DNA of 64,000 bases from Ruminococcaceae bacterium UBA2854 (GTDB lineage: Bacteria > Bacillota > Clostridia > Oscillospirales > Acutalibacteraceae): contig DEFK01000016.1 of the NCBI GenBank assembly GCA_002350765.1, forward strand, positions 1 through 64,000, given 5' to 3'. The number at the start of each line of letters is the position of its first letter. Position 1 is the first letter of the stretch. Positions 7,854-16,305 of the stretch are shown piece after piece. The notes beneath the pieces are model-generated. The model did no database searches and was not told where the DNA came from. It was given only the letters and a program-made list of their open reading frames with translations. A program made the translations under genes and the position numbers.

Positions 7854-8627
7854 ATGAAAAAAGCTTTTATAAAGGTATTAAATATCGTGGTAGACGTACT
7901 CGTCGTAATGGTGCTGATAGTATCTGTACTGGTACTGACTATGGTACTGACATCGCAGAATGAAAGTGGGGTTCCTTCCGTATTTGGTAAAGCGACAATT
8001 TCAGTTTTGACCGATTCAATGAAAGGCGACAAGGCGGATGATTTCGCTAAAGGCGATTTAATAATCTGTGATATTTTAGAAAAAGGCACGAAAGACAGTT
8101 TAAAGAAGGGCGATATCGTTACTTTTAATCAGGATATTAACGGTGACGGTAAAGAGGAATATGTAACCCATAGAATTTATAAGGTTAATAAAGACGGTAC
8201 TTTCCAGACAAAAGGTGACGCCAACGATCTCTACGACCAGGCGCCCGAAGCTAGTCCGCAGTTCCCCAATATCGCGAAAGGCGATGTTCTCGCTAAGTAC
8301 AGCGGTACAAAAATCGGCGGGCTCGGCGGTGTAGTTGATTATCTGAAAACTCCGCTCGGATTCTTCCTCTGCGTACTGCTTCCGATGATAATCTTCTTTA
8401 TCTATCAGGCTGTCCGCGTTGTGCTTAATTTAATAGCTTATAATAAGGAAAAAGCCCTTAACCAGGCTAAAGAACTTATCGAAGCTTCGGATTTAACCGA
8501 AGAACAGAAGAAAAAGCTTGCCGAGGAATATCTCGCCGCGCAGGCGGCTAATTCAGGCGAAGATAAAAAAGAAACTCCGCCCGAGGATACCGAGGCTGCT
8601 GTTGAAGAAACAGGCGAAGGCGAATAG
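7854..8627 (+). CDS. sipW: SipW-type signal peptidase I
   Basis: This 257-residue membrane protease of the S26B (archaeal/ER-type) branch would cut the T-[YF]-x-W type signals of the TasA-like proteins here. Helix one spans about residues 11-33 and helix two about 168-192, followed by a charged cytosolic tail with a Glu-rich end. Candidate catalytic residues are Ser55 in TDSM and His106 in THR, with Asp122 in GDAN; a His instead of Lys general base is what defines this branch. The start ATG at 7854 has AGGAAATGGAAAGGAA upstream; a longer in-frame start at 7797 lacks a site. A second, different SipW is encoded at 20179, so the locus has two. Confidence 0.88.
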   Translation: MKKAFIKVLNIVVDVLVVMVLIVSVLVLTMVLTSQNESGVPSVFGKATISVLTDSMKGDKADDFAKGDLIICDILEKGTKDSLKKGDIVTFNQDINGDGKEEYVTHRIYKVNKDGTFQTKGDANDLYDQAPEASPQFPNIAKGDVLAKYSGTKIGGLGGVVDYLKTPLGFFLCVLLPMIIFFIYQAVRVVLNLIAYNKEKALNQAKELIEASDLTEEQKKKLAEEYLAAQAANSGEDKKETPPEDTEAAVEETGEGE

Positions 8628-8634
8628 CCTTCTT

Positions 8635-8666
8635 AATTGAGAATTGAGAATTGAGAATGGAGAATT
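8635..8666. repeat. AATTGAGAATTGAG-type repeat, left flank of the four-helix-bundle gene
   Basis: Reiterated AATTGAG units with an internal AATGGAGAATT. A variant in the opposite orientation lies at 9134-9165, on the other side of the gene, and a third copy at 32857-32888 in the arginine operon. Confidence 0.7.
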
Positions 8667-8706
8667 CCTTATAGATGAAATTCGTTCTCGAGGAAAATTC
8701 TATATT

Positions 8707-9075
8707 ATGAAAGACAAAAGCAAAAATCCAATCGTTTTTAAAAGTCAGGATTTCGCGGTTAGAATCGCGAAGTTATATAGATATCTGGCGGAAAACAAAA
8801 AAGAGTATGTTATGTCCAAGCAGCTTTTAAAGAGCGGTACCAGTATAGGCGCTAATGTTTTTGAAGCTGTTGAGGGGCAGAGCAGGGCTGATTTTCGCTC
8901 TAAAATGAATATTGCGTTAAAAGAAGCCAACGAAACTCTATATTGGATAGTGATTTTAAGAAAATCGGAATATCTTACCGAAATAGAATATAATTCATTA
9001 TATCCTGAAGCTGAAGAGTTAAAAAGGATATTAGTAAGTATTGTAAAATCTACAGGCGAGAATAATTCTGAATAA
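8707..9075 (+). CDS. Four-helix-bundle protein, 23S rRNA IVS / Avd-like family
   Basis: This 122-residue helical protein belongs to the 23S rRNA-intervening-sequence family (TIGR02436 type), recognised by FAVRIAKLYRYL, SGTSIGANVFEA and QSRADFRSKMNIALKEANET. Relatives are encoded inside intervening sequences of 23S rRNA, and a distant relative (Avd) is the accessory protein of diversity-generating retroelements. No reverse transcriptase or rRNA gene is nearby. ATG 8707 is preferred (AGGA 13 bases upstream); the longer reading from TTG 8644 would translate part of the repeat. The gene sits between inverted AATTGAG-type repeats, so it looks like an independent small element inserted in the fibre locus. 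Confidence 0.88.
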   Translation: MKDKSKNPIVFKSQDFAVRIAKLYRYLAENKKEYVMSKQLLKSGTSIGANVFEAVEGQSRADFRSKMNIALKEANETLYWIVILRKSEYLTEIEYNSLYPEAEELKRILVSIVKSTGENNSE

Positions 9076-9133
9076 TTTTAACAAGAGATTTGAAAAGCTA
9101 AATTGTAGATTAAATGTTGTTTACGCGACAGAT

Positions 9134-9165
9134 AATTCTCAATTTTCCATTCTCAATTCTCAATT
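9134..9165. repeat. Inverted AATTGAG-type repeat, right flank of the four-helix-bundle gene
   Basis: This is AATTCTCAATTTTCCATTCT and onward. Its reverse complement matches the first half of the left flank exactly and the remainder with rearranged units. Confidence 0.7.
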
Positions 9166-9438
9166 TGCAAATGCGCAGCATTTACGACATTTGCCCCTAA
9201 TAATTTTTCAACATAAAGCTGAAATTCCGAAGTACAGCGTTTTGCGTTCGTAATGTTAAGGAATTTCGGTGGAAAAGTTAAATTGTTAGCCAGCGGACGG
9301 TTTTATACCGATAACTTTACCTTACTATGTATTTCGAAGTAAAGCGTAAAAACGCATTAATGTAAAGGCTTACATAAGCGAGAGCCGAGGTCAGAAAGCT
9401 CTTAGTTTAGGTGAAAGATTTTTTTAAGGAGATAATTC
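9166..9438 (+). other. Structured leader with a 34-bp direct repeat before the AAA+ gene
   Basis: There is no gene here. Two 34-base segments (9228-9261 and 9335-9368) both read CGAAGTA-x-AGCGT, a variable 10-base centre, TAATGT-x-AAGG. The first lies between GAAATTCC and GGAATTTC; the second includes hairpins GCGT-AAAA-ACGC and ATGTAA-AGGC-TTACAT. A further stem GAG...CTC is at about 9380-9402, before AAGGAG. I cannot assign a known riboswitch. Confidence 0.4.
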
Positions 9439-10965
9439 ATGGATACAGTATTTAAATTTCTCTTTCAATTTTTAGGACAGTTCTTTGGTTCAATTTTTAA
9501 CGGAATTGTCACCATGCTCGGCGCGTTCAATATCCCCGAGTATGTAAACATCATATCCCGTTATACCACAACCCTAGGCGGAATGGCGTGGGTAGTTGCA
9601 ATAATCGCGATCATACTTTTAGTTGCCGTATTAGCGTTAATAGTTTTCTTTATAGTTAACTCCTTAAAGAAATTTTTCAAGAACAGACGCGCTCGTAAGG
9701 ACGCGGGCTCTCTTGTTCAGGAGGTTCAGGCTCTTAACCGTGAGGTAATGCGTCTTAACCTCGAGAAGGATAAGATCCTCTCGATGAAAGTTTCTCAGAT
9801 CGGATTAAATCCGAACGAAATCTCAGAGCTCACAGGCGAAGAGCTCGAAACCTTAAACGGCGGCGAAGAAGACGGCGACAGCGGCGAAGTTCGTTTCTTA
9901 AAGCTTACTCAGCTCGACGAAGAGTGGGCAGATTATCAACCGCCTGAGTATGATAATGATATTACACTTCCCGAATTTTGCGACCGTTTCCGCCTTTTTG
10001 CATGTTCAAGACTTGGTCTGTACTACGATATAGCGATGATTCGCCGTTTCGTTTCGGCTTTCGCTTCTACAAGACTTATCGTATTACAGGGTATTTCAGG
10101 TACAGGTAAAACATCACTCGCGTACGCTTTCGGTAAGTATGTATCGAACGACTCGGTTATTACTCCCGTACAGCCTTCATGGCGTGACCGTTCCGAGCTT
10201 TTCGGATACTTTAACGAATTTACAAAGAAATATAACGAAACAGAATTGCTTCGCGCTATGTACGAAGCTAACTATAACGAAAATGTTTACCTCGTTATCC
10301 TCGACGAGATGAACATCGCCCGTGTTGAGTACTACTTCGCTGAGATGCTCTCTATTCTTGAAATGCCGAGAAGAGAAGAGTGGATCGTAGACCTCGTTCC
10401 CAGCCAGTGGAAGAACGACCCGAAGCAGCTCGTTAAGGGTAAATTTACCGTACCGCCCAATATGTGGTATTGCGGTACTATCAACAACGACGACTCGACA
10501 TTCGCCGTTACAGATAAGGTATACGACCGTGCTATGCCTATCAACATTGATAACAAGGGTGTTGCCTTCGAGGCTCCCGATACACCTCCTGTAGTAATTA
10601 ACTATCACCACTTCGAAGATATTCTTAATAAAGCAAAAGCTGATAATCCTATCTCTGACGACCTTCTTAACAAGCTTGCTTTAGTAGACGATTACGTAAT
10701 CGCTCATTTCCGAGTAGCTTTCGGTAACCGTATTATGAAGCAGATTAAGGACTATGTTCCCGCGTATGTTGGAACAGGCGGAACTGAGATTGACGGCTTG
10801 GATTATATCCTCGCGCGTAAGGTTCTGCGTAAGTTTGAGGCACTCAACCTCTCTTATATCCGAGATGAAATCGACGGTCTGATAGCATATATGGATGAAT
10901 TATTCGGCGAAGAAAATATGGGCGAGTGTAAGGATTACCTGCTCATGTTAAAGAAGCTCGCTTAA
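9439..10965 (+). CDS. Membrane-anchored McrB-like AAA+ ATPase/GTPase
   Basis: This 508-residue protein has an amphipathic N-terminus, one strong transmembrane helix (about 49-76), a basic stop-transfer (KNRRARK), a short coiled region (about 91-120) and an AAA+ core of the McrB/MoxR-like AAA_5 group. The Walker A motif is GISGTGKTS (218-226). QPSWRDRSELFGYFN (245-259) and LDEMNIARVEYYF (288-300, Walker B) are typical of McrB partners of DUF2357 proteins, as is GTINNDDSTFAVTDKVYDRA (346-365), the sensor and arginine-finger region. McrB proteins power the McrC nuclease in DNA restriction and carry DNA-binding N-termini; here that place is taken by a membrane anchor. The next gene encodes the matching DUF2357-type protein. 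Its setting among fibre genes suggests envelope work, not restriction. Confidence 0.85.
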   Translation: MDTVFKFLFQFLGQFFGSIFNGIVTMLGAFNIPEYVNIISRYTTTLGGMAWVVAIIAIILLVAVLALIVFFIVNSLKKFFKNRRARKDAGSLVQEVQALNREVMRLNLEKDKILSMKVSQIGLNPNEISELTGEELETLNGGEEDGDSGEVRFLKLTQLDEEWADYQPPEYDNDITLPEFCDRFRLFACSRLGLYYDIAMIRRFVSAFASTRLIVLQGISGTGKTSLAYAFGKYVSNDSVITPVQPSWRDRSELFGYFNEFTKKYNETELLRAMYEANYNENVYLVILDEMNIARVEYYFAEMLSILEMPRREEWIVDLVPSQWKNDPKQLVKGKFTVPPNMWYCGTINNDDSTFAVTDKVYDRAMPINIDNKGVAFEAPDTPPVVINYHHFEDILNKAKADNPISDDLLNKLALVDDYVIAHFRVAFGNRIMKQIKDYVPAYVGTGGTEIDGLDYILARKVLRKFEALNLSYIRDEIDGLIAYMDELFGEENMGECKDYLLMLKKLA

Positions 10966-10973
10966 TCATCCTT

Positions 10974-11004
10974 CTTATCGGTCGCCCTAAACGGCGCCCG
11001 TAAG
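10974..11004 (+). other. Intercistronic hairpin between the McrB-like and DUF2357-like genes
   Basis: CTTATCGG-TCGCC and GGCGC-CCGTAAG form a stem without a T run. It may protect or tune the message of the upstream gene; it is not a classic terminator. Confidence 0.4.
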
Positions 11005-11055
11005 GTGTTTACTTAGAGTTATTAGGACTATTACTGAAAAAGAGGTGAGTGATTT

Positions 11056-13602
11056 TTGGAGAATTTTGATAAGTACTACCGTTCCTATAAGTACATGCAA
11101 AAGCACCTCGCTACAGACTTTACAGCTAACTATCTGACAACCAGTATGGAGGATAACGACAAGGGCGAAGACGTTCTTGCCGGTAAACTCAACGAAAAGG
11201 TTATCGATATGGAATGGGTTACCGCGATTGAGGACACCCTTCCTTATATAGAAAGAGCTATAGATGAACAAAGACGATTCATCGTCGAGAACAACGAAGT
11301 TTACAGAATAGATAAAGCAAAAATCATTAATAAGGATTCTGTAAAACATTTAATCCAGCATACTAACTATATAGACAGTATTGACGACGACGGAAGGGTT
11401 ACTCCGAATAAGGTGCTCACGATTGAACGTGAGGACTCGTTTGAAACCTACGAGAACCGTTTCCTTATTACATTAATTGAAACCGCGCTCGATTTCGTTG
11501 GAGATAAATACCGTAAAATGGTAAACGCTCCTACCGATACCTTCGATAAGGTGGAGATGGAACGTGATATGGTGATGAATAACCAGCATATCACCTTTAA
11601 ATTCGAGTATTCCAACGAAGTTAAGGACGCGAAAGCCGACGACCTCGACGTTAAAGATTTCGAGAAACTCTCGGACTTTGACCGTGTTCGCCGTATACGC
11701 GAAAAGCTCAACAGCTTTTTGAATACGGAAATGATGCAGGCTTTAAAGAAGTGTATTCGAGTAAAGCCTCCTATCAACCGTACAAACCTTATGGTAAAAA
11801 ACCCGAACTATAAAGCGGGTTTGGATTTATTCAACTACCTGTATGCCTATAATAAGCCCGGCTACGAAATCGTCGGACGTGACTTTACGGGTAATATGGA
11901 AAAGGATGTCCAGCAGGGTATCTACTACGCTATGGGCTTCCAGCACTTTATGCTCGCTATCTCTTTGAACCCTGTTCTTAAGAGTATGCTCGAGGAGAGA
12001 TACCAGGAACAGCGTAAAAAGCGTGAAAAGACAGGCGATAACGAAACCGCGGAGCTGGTAGAAAGCATTCGTAAGGAAGAAATGAAGATTCGTCTTCAGG
12101 AAATCCGCGAACGCGAGAAGGTTATCCGCGACCAGAAAGCTGAAATCGCCGCGTTAAAGCGTGAGATTGAAAAGCGAGATAAGACAATCGAGTCCTTAAA
12201 GAGCTCTATTAAGGCTCTTGAGGATCAGGTTAAAGCCCTCGAAACCGAGTTGCAGAAGGTTAAGGCAGAGCTTCTTAAAGCTAAGGAGCGTATCGCCGAG
12301 CTCGAGGCTAAGGTTGAGGAACTTGAGAATAAGATTAAATATCTCGAATCTGTTATTGAGGAGCAGAAAGCGAAAATCGCTGAACTCGAGCAGATTAAGG
12401 CTGAACTCGAAGCGAAGGTTGCCGAGCTTGAGCAGATTATCGAGGAGCAGAAGGCAAAAATTGCCGAGCTCGAGGATACTGTTGCCAAGCAAAAAGCCCG
12501 CATAGAGGAATTAGAGGCGTTCGTAGCCGCTCTCGAAAAGACTAAGGCTGAACTCGAAGAACGCGTTGCCGCTCTCGAAGCCGAAAACGCCGCTCAGAAA
12601 GCGACTATCGAGGCTCACGAGGCTACAATCGCTCAGCAGAAAGAGGCTATCGCAGGGCTCGAAACAGCAATCGCGGGCGCGAAAGAGGAGATTACGCAGC
12701 TTAACGCTACACTCTCCGACCGCGACAAAACAATTGCCGAGCAGAGCGCGACGATCAACGACCTCAATTCTAATCTTACAGATGTTACAGCTCAGCTTGC
12801 CGCTGAGAAGGAGAGCCACAAGGCGGATGTCGAGGCTGAGAAAAACGCCCATACATCCCATGTCGCCGAGCTCAACACTTTGTTTGAGGGCGAGAAGGCT
12901 TCTCTTGAACAGTCGCATAAAGACGCTGTTGAAAAACTTAATCAGGCTCATTCTTCCGAGCTTGACAGAAACAAGAGAATGCACGAGGCTGAAATTCTTA
13001 AGCTAAAGAAAGACGCCGACAACCGTGTTAAAGCCGCTCGGAAGGAAGCCGATAAAAAGGCTAAGGCTGAGATTAAAGAAAACACGGCTAAGGCTCAGGC
13101 GGAAGCTAAAAAAGCCGCCAGAAAGGCTAATGAAACTGCCGCGAGATACAAGAAAGAGCTTAAAATCGGAAGAGGAATCGAAGGACTCTTCGGTTACGAT
13201 CTTACTTTCGGCGCTTTGGGTATCCAGGCGTTGAAGGCGCAGAGCTTAGCCAAGGCAGGCGGAGCGTTCCGTATTCCGAATACAAATAATATTTCGTGCT
13301 TGTTTGTAGTAAACGACGGCAGACGTGTTACCGTATATTCAGGTGATATGAACCGTATCGAGGTTGTGAAGAAGTTTAATTCAACCAGGCTCGCTGACTG
13401 CAAGAGCACTATCGCGGATACGCTTCAAAGTGCTGATAAATCCTGCGCGTATCTGACATATCAGGATTTGGACAACAACGCTGTAGCCGATTTTGCTGAT
13501 TTCCTTATGAATGACGTAGAAATCGCCGCAACGGAAGTTTTCCACAATAAGAATCAAAGGAGCGGCAAAGCCGTTCTGGGCATTTACTATTACAGAGGTT
13601 AA
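11056..13602 (+). CDS. DUF2357/McrC-like protein with very long coiled coil, no visible nuclease
   Basis: This is an 848-residue partner of the McrB-like ATPase. Residues 1 to about 310 resemble DUF2357, including IEREDSFETYENRF (123-136) followed by a helical bundle and TNLMVKNPNYKAGLDLF. About 335-700 is an almost uninterrupted coiled coil of heptads (AELEAKVEELENKI and similar, Glu/Lys/Ala-rich). Residues 701-848 form a small alpha/beta domain; I cannot find the PD-(D/E)XK residues that end McrC and nuclease-bearing DUF2357 proteins. It starts at TTG 11056, 8 bases after AGAGGTG. The next fibre gene starts 1 base after its stop, so the two are translationally coupled. I infer a scaffold or adaptor moved by the AAA+ ring; a pure structural role is possible. 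Confidence 0.8.
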   Translation: MENFDKYYRSYKYMQKHLATDFTANYLTTSMEDNDKGEDVLAGKLNEKVIDMEWVTAIEDTLPYIERAIDEQRRFIVENNEVYRIDKAKIINKDSVKHLIQHTNYIDSIDDDGRVTPNKVLTIEREDSFETYENRFLITLIETALDFVGDKYRKMVNAPTDTFDKVEMERDMVMNNQHITFKFEYSNEVKDAKADDLDVKDFEKLSDFDRVRRIREKLNSFLNTEMMQALKKCIRVKPPINRTNLMVKNPNYKAGLDLFNYLYAYNKPGYEIVGRDFTGNMEKDVQQGIYYAMGFQHFMLAISLNPVLKSMLEERYQEQRKKREKTGDNETAELVESIRKEEMKIRLQEIREREKVIRDQKAEIAALKREIEKRDKTIESLKSSIKALEDQVKALETELQKVKAELLKAKERIAELEAKVEELENKIKYLESVIEEQKAKIAELEQIKAELEAKVAELEQIIEEQKAKIAELEDTVAKQKARIEELEAFVAALEKTKAELEERVAALEAENAAQKATIEAHEATIAQQKEAIAGLETAIAGAKEEITQLNATLSDRDKTIAEQSATINDLNSNLTDVTAQLAAEKESHKADVEAEKNAHTSHVAELNTLFEGEKASLEQSHKDAVEKLNQAHSSELDRNKRMHEAEILKLKKDADNRVKAARKEADKKAKAEIKENTAKAQAEAKKAARKANETAARYKKELKIGRGIEGLFGYDLTFGALGIQALKAQSLAKAGGAFRIPNTNNISCLFVVNDGRRVTVYSGDMNRIEVVKKFNSTRLADCKSTIADTLQSADKSCAYLTYQDLDNNAVADFADFLMNDVEIAATEVFHNKNQRSGKAVLGIYYYRG

Positions 13603-13603
13603 A

Positions 13604-14944
13604 ATGGAGAATAACACAAGCCGAGACAGGCGTCTTATGATTACTAAAAATTCAATATTGATGCTTGTTATGCTTGTGATTATCTTCCTGGCTATATGGG
13701 CATGGTATCTGGATCCGTTTACTCCCGTAACCGCGAGTAATACTGAAATTTCCGCCGCGGGTACGGATGATATTGAGCTCGCGCTTCCTGTTAAGGTTGA
13801 CGGGGTAGATTATTTCCCTGTAGATAACACCGAATGGAAGCACAAAATCGAGTTTAACGATTCAGGCTACCTGAAAAACCTTGTAAAAGACGTAACAAGT
13901 AACGGTGAGCAATTCGCGGTACCGAACTTCGAAGCCGCCGCGGGTCTCGAAAAGGGAAGAACAGTTATCCCCGATGACGTTTGGACTGAAGGGCTCTCGA
14001 GTAAAGCAGCTCTAACCAATGACTCCACTCTTGATGATGACCAGTATAATTACATTTCTCTGGATTTCTACGCGAGAGCGAAGGTAAATAGCTTCCAGGT
14101 TACGGGCGGCTCATATTTAGCTGCGGGTTCCGAACTCGGAAAGCATATAGACAGCAGTACCGGAGATATTGTAGGTGATTCCAGCGACGCTAAGCCGCTA
14201 AAAGGCAGTGAGATCTACCGTCCAAGCACCTATGGCGATGTAGGTGGTTCTGACGCTTTCTCTGCGGATGCGATTGTAGGCGCTATGAGAGTTTCTCTGC
14301 AGGGAGCGCCTGTAGCAAGTATAAGTGGTTCAGGCACTACTAGTACAGCTAATTACGCGTCGGGAGTAAGTGATACTCTCCGCTTCTTATGGCTTCCCAG
14401 ACCTGATGTTTTCCTTAAGACTGATAATAAATCAGATAATTGGAGACTGTATACAGGACTTAAACCGAACGACGGAACAGCATATTCCAAAAAGTCTTAC
14501 GCGCATACCTTCTATGAGGGTAATTTTGTAAGCGGCAACGTAAAGAAAACTCTTACTAAAAAGCTGTATTACGATAGATATGAAAACAGCGTATATGATT
14601 ATGCTACCGACAGCGACAGCCTGTTTTCGGATTGCGTTAAATCCAGCCCGAGTATCTTTAAGGTAACTAAGATTGCCGCAAATGACTCTAATGTCGGTAC
14701 GACAGGCTATACTCCTAAATTAAATCAGTCTCAGCCTATCGCGGGTATTGCGACTATTACAGGCGACAGCACAGCTCCTAATAATATCAGCTTTACAGCC
14801 GATCCCAATAACCCGACCCAGGCTACATCAGGTTATTATGTATACAAGTATACGCTTAACCTTTGGATTGAGGGCGAGGACGCTGAGGCAAGACGTTCTA
14901 TGAAAGACGGTATGTTCTCGTTGTTACTTGAATTAGGAACATAA
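13604..14944 (+). CDS. SipW-type exported TasA-like protein
   Basis: This is a 446-residue exported protein. The N-terminal helix (about 16-35) ends AIWAWYLDPF, a variant of the SipW signal motif lacking the usual Ala-Thr. The mature part is Ser/Thr/Asp-rich, beta-like, and carries LWIEGEDAEARR at about residue 425, the locus fingerprint with Cys replaced by Ala. AGAGG precedes the ATG, which follows the coiled-coil gene by one base. At about twice the length of the major subunit candidate it may be a minor or tip subunit; this is inference from size and position only. Confidence 0.8.
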   Translation: MENNTSRDRRLMITKNSILMLVMLVIIFLAIWAWYLDPFTPVTASNTEISAAGTDDIELALPVKVDGVDYFPVDNTEWKHKIEFNDSGYLKNLVKDVTSNGEQFAVPNFEAAAGLEKGRTVIPDDVWTEGLSSKAALTNDSTLDDDQYNYISLDFYARAKVNSFQVTGGSYLAAGSELGKHIDSSTGDIVGDSSDAKPLKGSEIYRPSTYGDVGGSDAFSADAIVGAMRVSLQGAPVASISGSGTTSTANYASGVSDTLRFLWLPRPDVFLKTDNKSDNWRLYTGLKPNDGTAYSKKSYAHTFYEGNFVSGNVKKTLTKKLYYDRYENSVYDYATDSDSLFSDCVKSSPSIFKVTKIAANDSNVGTTGYTPKLNQSQPIAGIATITGDSTAPNNISFTADPNNPTQATSGYYVYKYTLNLWIEGEDAEARRSMKDGMFSLLLELGT

Positions 14945-14983
14945 ATAATATTCAGTTTTAAATAAATGAAAAGAGGTGAAATT

Positions 14984-16273
14984 ATGGGCAAATCTAAAAG
15001 CGCTTTCGCAAAAAGGATAGTAGAATTTGCGGCTAATGGTTCAAAAAGCAAAAAGAAGCTCTTATTGTCTGTAGTTTCACTTGTTTTAGCGTTAATGGTT
15101 CTTGCTTCCGCTACCTATTGCTGGTACGTTCTCTCTAAGGGTGAGGCAGAGGGAAATAATATGAACCTTACCGTAGGTCAGGGACTCCGTGTCAATGACC
15201 TCGGAGACAGCTTCAAAAAAATCTCAGATAACTCATATCTGTTACCCGCATCTTCTGTTGACGGTCGAAACCTTTATTTCCCCGCCGACGGAAACGACTT
15301 CGCTACGGTTACCGATAAATTAACCTACAGAACCGCTAATGCGGGCGACAGAAACTACGATTACGTTCAGCTCGACTTTAACCTTACAGCCGAGGCGAAC
15401 TACACGGGTATTTATCTTGATAAAGACACAAGTCTTTCCATAAATGTTGAAGACGACGCGACAGACGCTTACAGAACAGCGTGCGCCAAAGCCCAAAAGG
15501 CTATAAGATGCGCGATTTACTACGAGAAGATGGAAAAACCTGTTGTATTTAACGCGCAGAATAACCCATCCTCGGTTAACGCGGTTAAGGAAATTGACCG
15601 TACCACAGGACGATTTGTAGACAGCCAGCAGCAGGTTGCCGTTCCGTTTAAGGATTATACCTACGGTAAGCGTCAGCTCGCTATGCTGAACCAGGGCGAA
15701 ACCCGTCCGTTCTCGTTGCTTATATGGCTCGAGGGTACTGACGAAAACTGCGTCAGCAACGCGGTTATGCTTAAACAGCTTGAATTAAAGCTTAAATTTA
15801 CAACATCCTGGGATAATAAAGAAACAATTAAGTTTGTTGACGATCAGAGCGGTACACCTGTTAAGAATTTCTTAGACAACCATCCCGGTTATTCCCTAGT
15901 GCTCAATTATCACGATAAATCTAAGGGAATCGAAAGTCTTAGATTCACAATGTACAAGAGTGCTAATTTCGAAACGAATAATACATGGTTCTGTAATATT
16001 CCCGGAATCGCGCACAGCGAAATAACATTCCAGCTTGTGGACGATTCTTCCGGTAAAGAAAAATGCACGTGGGATACTGCGCCTGATTCAAAAGGCGGAG
16101 GTTCCACTACAAACCGTGGTACCGCAACTACATATTACTCGGATCAGTTTAGTTATACCGAGGATAATAATGTTATATCATTTGGTTCCATCGCAGGCCA
16201 CTGGCATGATGGCGATATTGAAGACAGCGGTAACGGCCACGATATCGGAGAAATTGACGATGACGACTGGTAA
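14984..16273 (+). CDS. SipW-dependent TasA-like exported protein with acidic tail
   Basis: This is a 429-residue exported protein. The ATG at 14984 is chosen because AAGAGGTG precedes it at proper distance; an in-frame ATG at 14966 has no site. A basic N-region (KSKKK) precedes a hydrophobic helix that ends ASATYCWYVL, the SipW-type motif. The central part contains IWLEGTDENC at about residue 245, the locus fingerprint with its Cys, so here about 180 extra residues follow the conserved fold. The C-terminus is strongly acidic and His/Gly-containing (HDGDIEDSGNGHDIGEIDD), which may bind metal or basic partners. It is the second of four consecutive exported-protein genes with short gaps, probably one transcript. 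Confidence 0.82.
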   Translation: MGKSKSAFAKRIVEFAANGSKSKKKLLLSVVSLVLALMVLASATYCWYVLSKGEAEGNNMNLTVGQGLRVNDLGDSFKKISDNSYLLPASSVDGRNLYFPADGNDFATVTDKLTYRTANAGDRNYDYVQLDFNLTAEANYTGIYLDKDTSLSINVEDDATDAYRTACAKAQKAIRCAIYYEKMEKPVVFNAQNNPSSVNAVKEIDRTTGRFVDSQQQVAVPFKDYTYGKRQLAMLNQGETRPFSLLIWLEGTDENCVSNAVMLKQLELKLKFTTSWDNKETIKFVDDQSGTPVKNFLDNHPGYSLVLNYHDKSKGIESLRFTMYKSANFETNNTWFCNIPGIAHSEITFQLVDDSSGKEKCTWDTAPDSKGGGSTTNRGTATTYYSDQFSYTEDNNVISFGSIAGHWHDGDIEDSGNGHDIGEIDDDDW

Positions 16274-16305
16274 TTTGTTAAATAAACTATAAGGAGGTGT
16301 CACTA

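Noticed and set aside
8644..8706. Longer N-terminus of the four-helix-bundle protein from TTG 8644
   Set aside because: It would be translated from the AATTGAG repeat itself; the family consensus begins near MKDKSKNP at ATG 8707.
8707..9075. A diversity-generating retroelement based on the Avd-like protein
   Set aside because: There is no reverse transcriptase, template repeat or variable repeat nearby, and the protein is closer to the IVS branch.
12196..13234. Several long open frames on both strands within the coiled-coil gene (for example 12218-12505 and 12511-12984)
   Set aside because: They are shadows of heptad-repeat codons (GAG, CTC, AAG, GCC) in other frames, with Arg/Ser/Leu-only products and no ribosome sites.
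9439..13602. A McrBC restriction-defence system
   Set aside because: The ATPase and DUF2357-like motifs are present, but the DNA-binding N-domain and the nuclease are not visible, the ATPase is membrane-anchored, and all neighbours are export genes with no methylase or defence genes.
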